Shown: positions 1 through 4,941 of the stretch, one piece after another
How the letters are laid out: each line of letters starts with the position of its first letter
How positions within the stretch are numbered: position 1 is the first letter of the stretch
Origin: Pseudonocardiales bacterium
Lineage (GTDB): Bacteria > Actinomycetota > Actinomycetes > Mycobacteriales > Jatrophihabitantaceae
Direction: 5' to 3'
Length of the DNA: 6,105 nucleotides
NCBI GenBank assembly: GCA_025465405.1
Contig: JAODNL010000101.1
Span: 1 to 6,105 of the forward strand
Program-made: the position numbers and the translations under genes
The notes under the pieces: generated by a model
What the model was told of the DNA's origin: nothing
Database searches by the model: none
Seen by the model: the letters and a program-made list of their open reading frames with translations, nothing else

Positions 1-39
1 ATCGGGCGTCGACGTCCCCGCCTCCAGTTCAGTGCTCAA
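1..39 (-). CDS. Possible N-terminus of an unidentified downstream gene (partial)
   Basis: Directly after the TGA of the secreted-protein gene the same minus-strand frame continues from a TTG codon (39-37) as LSTELEAGTSTPD to the window edge without a stop. A GGAGG motif lies at about 44-48 on the complementary strand, four bases before this TTG, a workable ribosome-binding distance, so a translationally coupled gene could begin here. Thirteen codons are too few to recognise a family, and an open frame this short can occur by chance in GC-rich DNA. The real downstream gene may start further left. Confidence 0.25.
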   Translation of the reverse strand, partial: MSTELEAGTSTPD

Positions 40-552
40 TCACCCTCCATGTCCACCGTGGTCCCCGCTACCGCTGCTCGTCGTCGAACCGCTGCTCGTC
101 GGCGAGCCGCCTCTGTCGTCACCGCCGCTGCTCGTCGACGTGTCACTACCTGTGCCACGGTGGTTATCGTCGCCGGGTTCAGATGAGCTACTCGCCGTCG
201 GTGTCGCGTCATCCGCGTCGTTGTCGTCGGGCGCCTCCGTCGGCGTAGCCGTTGACGTGGCGTCACGGTCGTCGCCGGGCTCCGGCGTCCGCGTGGACGT
301 TGCCGAGCCGCCGTTGTCGTCACCGGGCTCGGGCTTGTGCGTCGGCGAAGTCGGCGGGGTCGATGACGCCGTGGCGTCGGTGACGCCGACCAGCTTGCCG
401 TGGTCGTCGAACTGCGCCACCTGTGCCTGCGAGGGCACGCGGACCGGCACGCGGTGGCTGAAGGACGGATTGCCGGCCAGGCCCGCAACTGCGGGCGCCG
501 CGGCAACGCACGCGGCGGCGGCGGCAGCTGAGATGATCACTAAGCGCTTCAC
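40..552 (-). CDS. Secreted acidic Ser/Thr/Gly-rich repeat protein, function unknown
   Basis: The gene encodes 170 residues from a GTG start with a strong GGAGGAG ribosome-binding site six bases upstream. Residues 1-23 look like a Sec signal peptide: K2-R3, then an Ala/Val/Ile-rich core, ending in AVA (21-23), a signal peptidase I type site. Residues 28-56 (NPSFSHRVPVRVP onward, then FDDHGKLVGV) are the only part that looks folded. The rest is low-complexity, rich in Ser, Thr, Gly, Asp and Pro, with EPGDD at 75-79, 91-95 and 125-129 and a variant APDD at 107-110. The tail is Gly/Ser/His-rich. There is no transmembrane anchor, LPxTG or lipobox cysteine, so release to the exterior or loose wall association is inferred. 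I do not recognise a characterised family. The signal peptide and strong ribosome-binding site support a real gene over the overlapping frames. Confidence 0.75.
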   Translation of the reverse strand: MKRLVIISAAAAAACVAAAPAVAGLAGNPSFSHRVPVRVPSQAQVAQFDDHGKLVGVTDATASSTPPTSPTHKPEPGDDNGGSATSTRTPEPGDDRDATSTATPTEAPDDNDADDATPTASSSSEPGDDNHRGTGSDTSTSSGGDDRGGSPTSSGSTTSSGSGDHGGHGG

Positions 553-558
553 TGAATG

Positions 559-565
559 CTCCTCC
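559..565 (-). promoter_or_regulatory. Ribosome-binding site of the secreted protein gene
   Basis: The minus strand reads GGAGGAG here, six bases before the GTG at 552-550. It decides the otherwise uncertain GTG start and puts the K2-R3 signal-peptide n-region directly at the N-terminus. Confidence 0.7.
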
Positions 566-606
566 AGATCGGGGTGGACGCCTACAGTTCTCCCGCACTC
601 CGGGGA

Positions 607-867
607 TCAGCCGCCATCAGACGTCAGTACTAGTACCACGCCCGCTGGGCGACGACCCCCACGGGCACCCTGGCGACCACACGCGTCGGGTCGACGACGC
701 GATAAGCCAGCTCGCAGCCTCAATCGCGGACTACGACGGGGGGCGAGTACGACAAGCGAGTTGGGTAAATCACTAGAACACCATGGACATTGTGTGGGTC
801 GATTCTCCGTCGAGATCGTGTACCTCAAGGTGATGTGATCGAGGATCTCAGGCTCGTCATCGTCCAT
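607..867 (-). CDS. Doubtful small ORF with a CPWC zinc-ribbon-like motif, possibly a gene remnant
   Basis: The frame gives 86 residues from an ATG at 867-865. The first 45 look protein-like: an acidic start (MDDDEPEILDH), then TLRYTISTENRP and CPWCSSDLPNSL (residues 28-39). This resembles the CPWCG-x-x-LP segment at the C-terminus of some small bacterial zinc-binding proteins. From about residue 44 the frame turns Arg-rich and looks like non-coding GC-rich translation. The change comes at a run of six C on the coding strand (738-743). Losing one base there would end the protein as VLAPVVVRD, about 52 residues, which is more protein-like. No Shine-Dalgarno precedes the ATG. It could be a short gene, a frameshifted gene, a decayed remnant or chance; I cannot decide. 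Confidence 0.25.
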   Translation of the reverse strand: MDDDEPEILDHITLRYTISTENRPTQCPWCSSDLPNSLVVLAPRRSPRLRLRAGLSRRRPDACGRQGARGGRRPAGVVLVLTSDGG

Positions 868-915
868 TGCCGGGCCGGGAAGGCGGGCTTCTCGATTTCC
901 TGAACCGCCTGGACG

Positions 916-1014
916 CGGTTATCTCTGCGGGACCTGTTCGGCTATCTCACCGGACCTGTTCGGCTATCTCTACCGGGCCTGTTCGGCTATCGCTACGGGA
1001 CCTGTTCGGCCCGG
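916..1014. repeat. Tandem direct repeat, about 4.5 copies, 22-23 bp period
   Basis: The core CCTGTTCGGC occurs at 933-942, 955-964, 978-987 and 1001-1010. The fuller unit is close to GGACCTGTTCGGCTATCTC. Units are 929-950, 951-973, 974-996 and a truncated one from 997. A degenerate half unit, CGGTTATCTCTGC, lies at 916-928, exactly in phase before the first. The 22-23 bp spacing is not a constant multiple of three, which argues against coding repeats, and is near two helical turns, so equivalent faces would lie on nearly the same side. The array ends just before the -35 hexamer of the lsr2 promoter, which suggests regulator binding sites. This is inference from position; a decayed mobile-element end is another possibility. 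Confidence 0.8.
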
Positions 1015-1017
1015 AAT

Positions 1018-1046
1018 TTGTCTCTCAATTACTCAGGAATTACAAT
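1018..1046 (+). promoter_or_regulatory. Sigma-70 type promoter of lsr2
   Basis: TTGTCT (1018-1023) and TACAAT (1041-1046) are separated by 17 bases, close to the TTGACA/TATAAT consensus of a housekeeping sigma factor. They sit in an AT-rich stretch unusual for this window. The expected transcription start is about 1053, giving a leader of about 54 bases before the preferred lsr2 start at 1107. The AT-rich segment could also let Lsr2 bind its own promoter, since the family prefers AT-rich DNA; this is inferred. Confidence 0.6.
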
Positions 1047-1106
1047 CGGAGTTTCCGGCGGAATACCCGCCCGATGAACACTGAGATGACAGGGTGGAAC
1101 AGCTCG

Positions 1107-1610
1107 ATGACGAAAGAGACGATCGTGCGGCTGGTCGATGACCTGGACCGCTCCGAAGCGCACCGGACCGTTCGCTTCAGCTGGGACGGAACGGCCTACG
1201 AAATCGACCTGAGTGACGCGAACGCCGCGGCATTCGCGGCAGCGGTGAACCCGTATGTGAAGGCGGCCCGTCGCGCCGGCAGGACCGCCCGCGTCGCCAC
1301 GCCGCGGTCGGCGAGTGCGAAGCTCGACCTCGGCGCCGTCCGTGCCTGGGCAAGCCAGAACGGTCATCGGGTTGCCGACCGTGGCCGGATCGCAAAGCCG
1401 ATCATCGAGGCCTTCCACGCCGCCCAGAACGCTGTTGGTGACGTCACGGGAACCAGCGCGCCGGCGTTGCGCGCGACACCGACGAAGCGTGCGGCGAGAA
1501 AGAGCCCGGCCCGCAAGGCGACCGCCACCACGCGTACCCGGTCCGCAGCCAAGAAGGCCCCCGCGCGTAAGGCGACGGCCCGCAGAGGGCGTGCCAGCGC
1601 GCGCGCCTGA
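1107..1610 (+). CDS. lsr2: Lsr2-family nucleoid-associated protein with a basic histone-H1-like tail
   Basis: Lsr2 is the actinobacterial H-NS analogue: it dimerises, bridges AT-rich DNA and silences genes, often horizontally acquired ones. The 167-residue product begins TKETIVRLVDDLD and continues through TVRFSWDGTAYEIDLS, the family's N-terminal dimerisation domain (about 1-55). A linker leads to the DNA-binding domain (about 74-108) with the sequence VRAWASQNGHRVADRGRI. Its RGR (92-94) is the AT-hook-like minor-groove motif. Typical family members are about 110-115 residues and end near here. This one adds about 50 residues of Ala/Lys/Arg-rich tail, with SPARKATA (133-140) and APARKATA (151-158) as repeats and a second RGR at 160-162. 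The ATG at 1107 was chosen because the family starts just before this point and an AGGGTGG motif lies at 1091-1097. In-frame ATGs at 1074 and 1086 are alternatives. It is transcribed alone and converges on the PIG-L gene. Confidence 0.93.
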   Translation: MTKETIVRLVDDLDRSEAHRTVRFSWDGTAYEIDLSDANAAAFAAAVNPYVKAARRAGRTARVATPRSASAKLDLGAVRAWASQNGHRVADRGRIAKPIIEAFHAAQNAVGDVTGTSAPALRATPTKRAARKSPARKATATTRTRSAAKKAPARKATARRGRASARA

Positions 1611-1621
1611 CATCTGCCGTG

Positions 1622-1675
1622 CTTTCCCCGCTGGTGACCGGTATCCGCGCTCAAATCGGTTACCAGCGGGGAAAG
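1622..1675. terminator. Bidirectional hairpin terminator between lsr2 and the rph operon
   Basis: Two 19-base arms, 1622-1640 (CTTTCCCCGCTGGTGACCG) and 1657-1675, pair along their whole length with one G-T wobble around a 16-base loop. The hairpin lies 11 bases after the lsr2 stop and 12 bases after the PIG-L stop, so it is centred between convergent genes. The stem begins CTTT and ends AAAG on either strand. No U-tract follows, as is common for actinobacterial terminators, so efficiency is uncertain. Confidence 0.8.
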
Positions 1676-1687
1676 GCGAGCGAGTCG

Positions 1688-2413
1688 TTAGAAGTTGATT
1701 ACCTCGAAGCCGACGGCGAACGTGCAGTTCAAGCGGGTGCCGGTGGCGCGAGCGAACGACTCGAGGAACTCGCGCGGATCGGACATGGCCTGATCGCCGA
1801 GACCGGTCAGGTACTCGGAGTGCGCCTGCAACGACGCGACGCCGGCGTCGAAATGCTCAGTGACGTCGACGCCGTGGGTAATGTGCATCCCGCCCGCCGA
1901 GAGCACCTGCTTCACCGGCCAGGGCGGCACGCCCTCGTCCAACAACTCGCGGAAAACCCACCGGTTCCCGGCGTCGCGCACGCCGTCCAGGACGGCACGT
2001 CCGAGCGCGATGTGATCGGCCTGGTTGGGAAATCCGGGAGCCCACGAGTCGTGATAATTGCCTGTGATCACGACATCCGGCCGATACCTGCGTACGGCTC
2101 GCGCGATGTCGCGCCGCAGCGGCAGCCCGTACTCAAGCATTCCGTCGGGATAGCCGAGGAACTCGACCACGTCGACGCCCACGATCGCCGCCGAGTCCCG
2201 CTCCTCCCGCTCGCGCAGCGGGCCGGCCTGCTCGGGCGCGACGGCGTCGATGCCGGCCTCACCGCTCGTGGCCAGGCAGTACACGATCCGCTTGCCTTGC
2301 GACGTCCACCGCGCGACGGCAGCAGCCGTGCCGTACTCCAGATCGTCGGGATGCGCGACGATCGCGAGCGCACTCGTCCATGACTCGTCGACGGGCTCGA
2401 GCGGCGTGGTCAT
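1688..2413 (-). CDS. PIG-L (LmbE-like) family zinc-dependent deacetylase
   Basis: PIG-L proteins remove N-acetyl groups from GlcNAc-type substrates; mycothiol enzymes MshB and Mca are actinobacterial members. The 241-residue product has the family signature AHPDD (20-24) followed by LEYG, then ATSGEAG (48-54) and REREERDSAAIVGV (67-80). A downstream histidine lies in QADHIALGRA (H134). By family analogy H21, D24 and H134 bind zinc and D23 is the catalytic base. The C-terminal DVT and QAHSEY segments are also typical. It is shorter than MshB, so no specific substrate can be named. No signal peptide is seen, so it is cytosolic. Its ATG overlaps the rdgB stop by one base (TGATG), with an AGGGAG motif seven bases upstream, implying coupled translation as the last gene of rph-rdgB-PIG-L. 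Confidence 0.9.
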   Translation of the reverse strand: MTTPLEPVDESWTSALAIVAHPDDLEYGTAAAVARWTSQGKRIVYCLATSGEAGIDAVAPEQAGPLREREERDSAAIVGVDVVEFLGYPDGMLEYGLPLRRDIARAVRRYRPDVVITGNYHDSWAPGFPNQADHIALGRAVLDGVRDAGNRWVFRELLDEGVPPWPVKQVLSAGGMHITHGVDVTEHFDAGVASLQAHSEYLTGLGDQAMSDPREFLESFARATGTRLNCTFAVGFEVINF

Positions 2414-3015
2414 CAGAGCGCTCCCTCGTTCTCAGCCAGGTGACGAGCCAGTGCGCGCATAGCTTTGCCGCGATGGCTGATCGCATCCTTCTTCGCCGGG
2501 TCCAATTCGCCGTTGGTGAGCTCGAAGCCGTCCGCGACGAAGATCGGGTCATAGCCGAATCCGTTGTGGCCGCGCGGTTCCCGGACGAGACGGCCCCGCA
2601 TGCTCGCCTCGACGACGATCTCGCCGTCAGCGCCGACAAGCGCGGCGGCGCACACGAACGCCGCCCCCAGCCGATCGTCGGGCGTATCGGAGAGCTGAGC
2701 GAGGACCAGGCGCAGGTTCGCGTCGTCGTCGCCGTGGCGACCCGACCAGCGCGCCGACAGCACGCCGGGCATGCCGTTGAGCGCGGCGACAGTCAGACCC
2801 GAGTCGTCGGCGACCGTCAGCAGTCCGGAGTGCGCGAACCCCTCCCGCGCTTTGAGCAGCGCGTTGTCGGCAAATGTCGCGCCGGACTCCGGCACCTCGT
2901 CATACCGCTCGACGTCGTCGAGGCCGAGAACCTCGGCGCCCGGCACCTCGGGCGCGAGAATGCGCCGAAGTTCGGCGAGCTTCTTCGCGTTACGGCTGGC
3001 GAGCAGAACCTTCAC
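2413..3015 (-). CDS. rdgB: RdgB/HAM1 non-canonical purine NTP pyrophosphatase
   Basis: The enzyme hydrolyses dITP, ITP and XTP to monophosphates and pyrophosphate, keeping deaminated purines out of DNA and RNA. The 200-residue product has all family blocks: SRNAKKLAEL (7-16, nucleotide binding), SGATFADNALLKAR (44-57), ADDSGL (69-74, with D71 the likely catalytic acid), PGVLSARWSG (83-92), GHNGFGYDPIF (149-159) and SHRGKAMRAL (180-189). The length is normal. The GTG at 3015 is preferred over an upstream ATG at 3057 because it begins VKVLLASRN, the usual family N-terminus. It also overlaps the rph stop in GTGA and follows an AGGAGG. Rph followed by rdgB is the standard order in actinobacteria. 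Confidence 0.96.
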   Translation of the reverse strand: MKVLLASRNAKKLAELRRILAPEVPGAEVLGLDDVERYDEVPESGATFADNALLKAREGFAHSGLLTVADDSGLTVAALNGMPGVLSARWSGRHGDDDANLRLVLAQLSDTPDDRLGAAFVCAAALVGADGEIVVEASMRGRLVREPRGHNGFGYDPIFVADGFELTNGELDPAKKDAISHRGKAMRALARHLAENEGAL

Positions 3016-3734
3016 GCGTCGAGCGCCTCCTGCTGCACCTTGGCCAGCTGAGCACATCCGGCGACGGCCAGATCGAGCATCGCGTCAAGCTCGTCGCGGC
3101 GGAACGGCACACCCTCGGCTGTGCCCTGCACCTCGACGAATTCCCCCGCGCCGGTGACGACCACGTTCATGTCGGTCTCGGCGCGCACGTCCTCCTCGTA
3201 CATCAGATCCAGCCGCACCTCGCCGTCGACGACCCCGACCGACACGGCGGACACCGAGTTGATGAGCGGTCTGGGCTGGGCCAGCGCACCCTTGCCGTCC
3301 AGCCAGGAGATGGCGTCGGCCAGCGCGACGTAGGCGCCGGTGATCGCCGCGGTGCGGGTACCACCGTCGGCCTGCAGCACGTCGCAGTCGATGGAGATCG
3401 AGTTCTCGCCGAGCGCGGCGAGGTCGATCGCGGCGCGCAGCGAGCGCCCGATCAAGCGGGAGATCTCATGCGTGCGGCCGCCGATCTTGCCGCGCACCGA
3501 CTCTCGGTCGTTGCGCGTCAGCGTGGCACGCGGCAGCATCGCGTACTCCGCCGTGACCCAGCCAAGACCGCTGCCCTTGCGCCAGCGCGGGACGCCCTGC
3601 TGGACCGACGCGGCACACAGCACCTTCGTCTCCCCGAACTCGATCAGCACCGAGCCCTCGGCATATTTCTGCCAGTGCCGGGCGATCGTTATCGGGCGGA
3701 GCTGGTCGGCCGCGCGGCCGTCAGGACGAGGCAT
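3012..3734 (-). CDS. rph: Ribonuclease PH
   Basis: RNase PH is a phosphate-dependent 3'-to-5' exoribonuclease that trims tRNA 3' ends, releasing nucleoside diphosphates; it acts as a hexameric ring in the cytosol. The 240-residue product is full length and highly conserved: PRPDGRAADQLRP at the start, VPRWRKGSGLGWVTAEYAML (49-68), GGRTHEISRLIGRSLR (85-100), ADGGTRTAAITGAY (122-135) and LDLMYEEDVRAETDMN (175-190). R86 and R127 lie in the phosphate-binding motifs and D182 in the acidic catalytic region by family analogy. VQGTAEG (202-208) is also typical. There is no Shine-Dalgarno before the ATG, but a TAGGCT hexamer ends seven bases before it, so the mRNA may be leaderless. It heads the rph-rdgB-PIG-L operon and diverges from the YjbQ gene. 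Confidence 0.97.
   Translation of the reverse strand: MPRPDGRAADQLRPITIARHWQKYAEGSVLIEFGETKVLCAASVQQGVPRWRKGSGLGWVTAEYAMLPRATLTRNDRESVRGKIGGRTHEISRLIGRSLRAAIDLAALGENSISIDCDVLQADGGTRTAAITGAYVALADAISWLDGKGALAQPRPLINSVSAVSVGVVDGEVRLDLMYEEDVRAETDMNVVVTGAGEFVEVQGTAEGVPFRRDELDAMLDLAVAGCAQLAKVQQEALDA
3026..3031 (-). promoter_or_regulatory. Ribosome-binding site of rdgB inside rph
   Basis: The minus strand reads AGGAGG here, ten bases before the GTG at 3015-3013. It lies within the last codons of rph and supports the GTG start and translational coupling. Confidence 0.65.
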
Positions 3735-3740
3735 GCGTCG

Positions 3741-3746
3741 AGCCTA
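3741..3746 (-). promoter_or_regulatory. Candidate leaderless -10 element of rph
   Basis: The minus strand reads TAGGCT here, matching the actinobacterial TANNNT -10 pattern, then six bases, then the rph ATG. That spacing would put transcription start on the A of the ATG. The absence of a Shine-Dalgarno agrees. No clear -35 is visible, which is common for such promoters. Confidence 0.45.
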
Positions 3747-3792
3747 GCCAGGCCGGACGACACGGCATCGCCGGCGGTGCGGTCCGGGCGGG

Positions 3793-3804
3793 CAGGATGA
3801 CCGT
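3793..3804 (+). promoter_or_regulatory. Start signal of the YjbQ gene: SD or leaderless -10
   Basis: CAGGAT (3793-3798) lies six bases before the ATG at 3805. Its AGGA (3794-3797) is a plausible Shine-Dalgarno seven bases from the start. Alternatively CAGGAT is a -10 hexamer with one mismatch to TANNNT at the leaderless spacing, mirroring the arrangement before rph. Sequence alone does not decide. Confidence 0.35.
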
Positions 3805-4212
3805 ATGCGCAGCGACACAATCCGGGTGCGGACCGGCAACCGTCCACAGGTGCACGACCTCACCGACGAGTGCGCCGGCTTCGTCCGCGGCGAGGGCGAC
3901 GGGCTGCTGAACGTGTTCGTCCCGCATGCCACGGCGGGCCTCGCCGTCATCGAGACCGGAGCCGGCAGCGACGAGGACCTGCTGCTCGTGCTCGACGAAC
4001 TGCTGCCGCGCGACGATCGGTGGGTGCACCGGCACGGATCGCCGGGGCATGGGCGCGACCACGTCCTGCCGGCGTTCGTGTCACCGTCTCTGACCGTGCC
4101 CGTCATCGGCGGCCGGCTGCAGTTGGGGACGTGGCAGTCCATCTGCCTCGTGGACACGAACCTGGACAACGCCGAGCGGTCCGTGCGGCTCAGCTTCCTG
4201 CCGTCCCCATGA
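3805..4212 (+). CDS. YjbQ/UPF0047 family protein (secondary thiamine-phosphate synthase type)
   Basis: The 135-residue product matches UPF0047 (YjbQ). Members are small metal-binding proteins, and some have weak thiamine-phosphate synthase activity that can rescue thiE mutants; the physiological role is unsettled. Visible blocks are GLLNVFVPHATAGLAVIE (33-50, including H41 and T43), HRHGSPGHGRDHVLPAFVSP (75-94, with H86), LTVPVIGGRLQLGTWQSICL (96-115) and RSVRLSFLP near the end. The QLGTWQ box is the family's most recognisable piece. The usual Asn-Glu-rich segment after the HxT motif is replaced by ETGAGSDEDLL (50-60). No signal peptide or membrane segment is present. It is a single plus-strand gene, divergent from rph and convergent with the TMEM175-type gene. 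Confidence 0.9.
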   Translation: MRSDTIRVRTGNRPQVHDLTDECAGFVRGEGDGLLNVFVPHATAGLAVIETGAGSDEDLLLVLDELLPRDDRWVHRHGSPGHGRDHVLPAFVSPSLTVPVIGGRLQLGTWQSICLVDTNLDNAERSVRLSFLPSP

Positions 4213-4310
4213 TCAGGCCATCGCGCTCGACCGAGGTGGTTGCCGGCCCGACCTTCCGTCATCACCAACCGCCCGTTGTGGTCGCGCCGGCGAGCATTTC
4301 ACGCTGTTGA

Positions 4311-4940
4311 TCATAGGACGACGGCAGCCGCGCCGTCGTCGTACGCGGGCAGGATAGGCGTGTGCTCGATCATGTAGTACGCGGCGAGCAGCGCCATCGC
4401 GATGAGCGTGAACGGCGGCCACAGCAAGCCGATCAGGGCCGAGGCCGGGTACACCAGCGAGCCGAGGCCGAAGCGCAACAGCGCCCGATTGGCCTCTGCC
4501 CGCGAGACCGGCCGACGCAGCAGGTTGTGCCGGACCAGCCGCCAGAGGATGAGCGAGAAGGCGACGCCCATGCCGGTCATCGACAGCCCGTACAGCAGGA
4601 CCGCATCGCGCGCGTCCGAGCCGCCGCCACGAAGGAACGCGGCGAGCGTCGAGGTGGTGAACGGGATCGTGGTCACCCACAGCAACAGCAGCAGGTTGTA
4701 GAACATCAGCACCCGATCGACGCGTGCGGCCAGGGCCAGCAGCGCATGGTGATTCACCCAGATGACGCCGATCTGGAAGAAGCTGACCAGGTACGCGGCG
4801 AACGCGGGCCAGTGATCGCCCAGCTGATGCGCAAGGCTGGCATGTCCGGCCGTGCTGTCGAGGCGCAGGTCGAGTACGAGCAGCGTGATCGCCACGGCCA
4901 GGACACCGTCGCTGAACGCCTCGAGCCGCCCGTCGGCCAA
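4311..4940 (-). CDS. TMEM175/DUF1211 family six-helix membrane protein
   Basis: The product has the hallmark RLEAFSDGVLAVAITLLVLD near its N-terminus; RxxxFSD is the signature of TMEM175 (DUF1211). Family members studied in bacteria and lysosomes are potassium-permeable channels, with pore-lining positions in the first helix. From the TTG at 4940 it is 209 residues, with FSDG at 9-12 and hydrophobic stretches at about 9-26, 43-65, 77-96, 113-136, 157-174 and 177-191, that is six helices. A VNHH motif ends the second. The start is uncertain. TTG 4940 lies one base after the metallo-hydrolase stop, suggesting coupling, and gives ADGRLEAFSDG. A GTG at 4985 would add 15 residues (RSRSLCRPRSSGSD) translated from the other gene's end, and has no ribosome-binding site. 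Ion selectivity is inferred from family only. Confidence 0.85.
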   Translation of the reverse strand: MADGRLEAFSDGVLAVAITLLVLDLRLDSTAGHASLAHQLGDHWPAFAAYLVSFFQIGVIWVNHHALLALAARVDRVLMFYNLLLLLWVTTIPFTTSTLAAFLRGGGSDARDAVLLYGLSMTGMGVAFSLILWRLVRHNLLRRPVSRAEANRALLRFGLGSLVYPASALIGLLWPPFTLIAMALLAAYYMIEHTPILPAYDDGAAAVVL

Positions 4941-4941
4941 G

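Larger units (their letters stand above)
553..1017. other. Intergenic region between the secreted protein gene and the lsr2 promoter
   Basis: About 465 bases with no confident gene, between divergent transcription units. It must hold the promoter of the secreted protein gene (minus), but I find no good -35/-10 pair for it. A perfect 10-bp palindrome, GTACTAGTAC, lies at 627-636 with a GACGTC palindrome at 620-625. They could be an operator but may be chance. Bases 607-867 hold a doubtful minus-strand ORF and 916-1014 a tandem repeat, both listed separately. The open frame running through this region on the plus strand is non-homologous upstream extension of lsr2. Confidence 0.6.

Noticed and set aside
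36..506. Second minus-strand frame over the secreted protein gene, very Arg/Thr-rich
   Set aside because: Typical shifted-frame translation of a GC-rich repeat gene; no signal peptide, ribosome-binding site or domain.
627..636. Palindrome GTACTAGTAC as an operator
   Set aside because: A single 10-bp palindrome, not clearly placed relative to a recognisable promoter; may be chance. Mentioned only in the intergenic entry.
32..838. Long plus-strand open frame over the secreted protein gene
   Set aside because: It lies opposite a minus-strand gene with a signal peptide and strong ribosome-binding site. Its translation is low-complexity Ser/Pro/Val, then Arg-rich, with no motif.
916..1014. CRISPR-like array
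   Set aside because: The repeats are contiguous at 22-23 bp with no unique spacers, and no cas genes are present.
867..1106. Upstream in-frame extension of lsr2
   Set aside because: It runs through the non-triplet tandem repeat and the promoter, and gives about 80 residues with no similarity to the Lsr2 N-terminus.
1619..2383. Plus-strand open frame opposite the PIG-L gene
   Set aside because: Antisense shadow; the minus frame carries AHPDD and the other family motifs.
3016..3057. Longer rdgB from an ATG at 3057
   Set aside because: It would add 14 non-conserved residues inside rph. The GTG at 3015 has an AGGAGG and the usual family N-terminus.
2874..3800. Long plus-strand open frame opposite rph
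   Set aside because: Rich in Arg, Ala, Gly and His with no domain; the minus frame is unambiguous RNase PH.
4213..4310. Hairpin terminator between the YjbQ and TMEM175-type genes
   Set aside because: Only an 8-base imperfect pairing (4235-4242 with 4266-4273, 23-base loop) was found; too weak to call, though a terminator is expected between these convergent genes.
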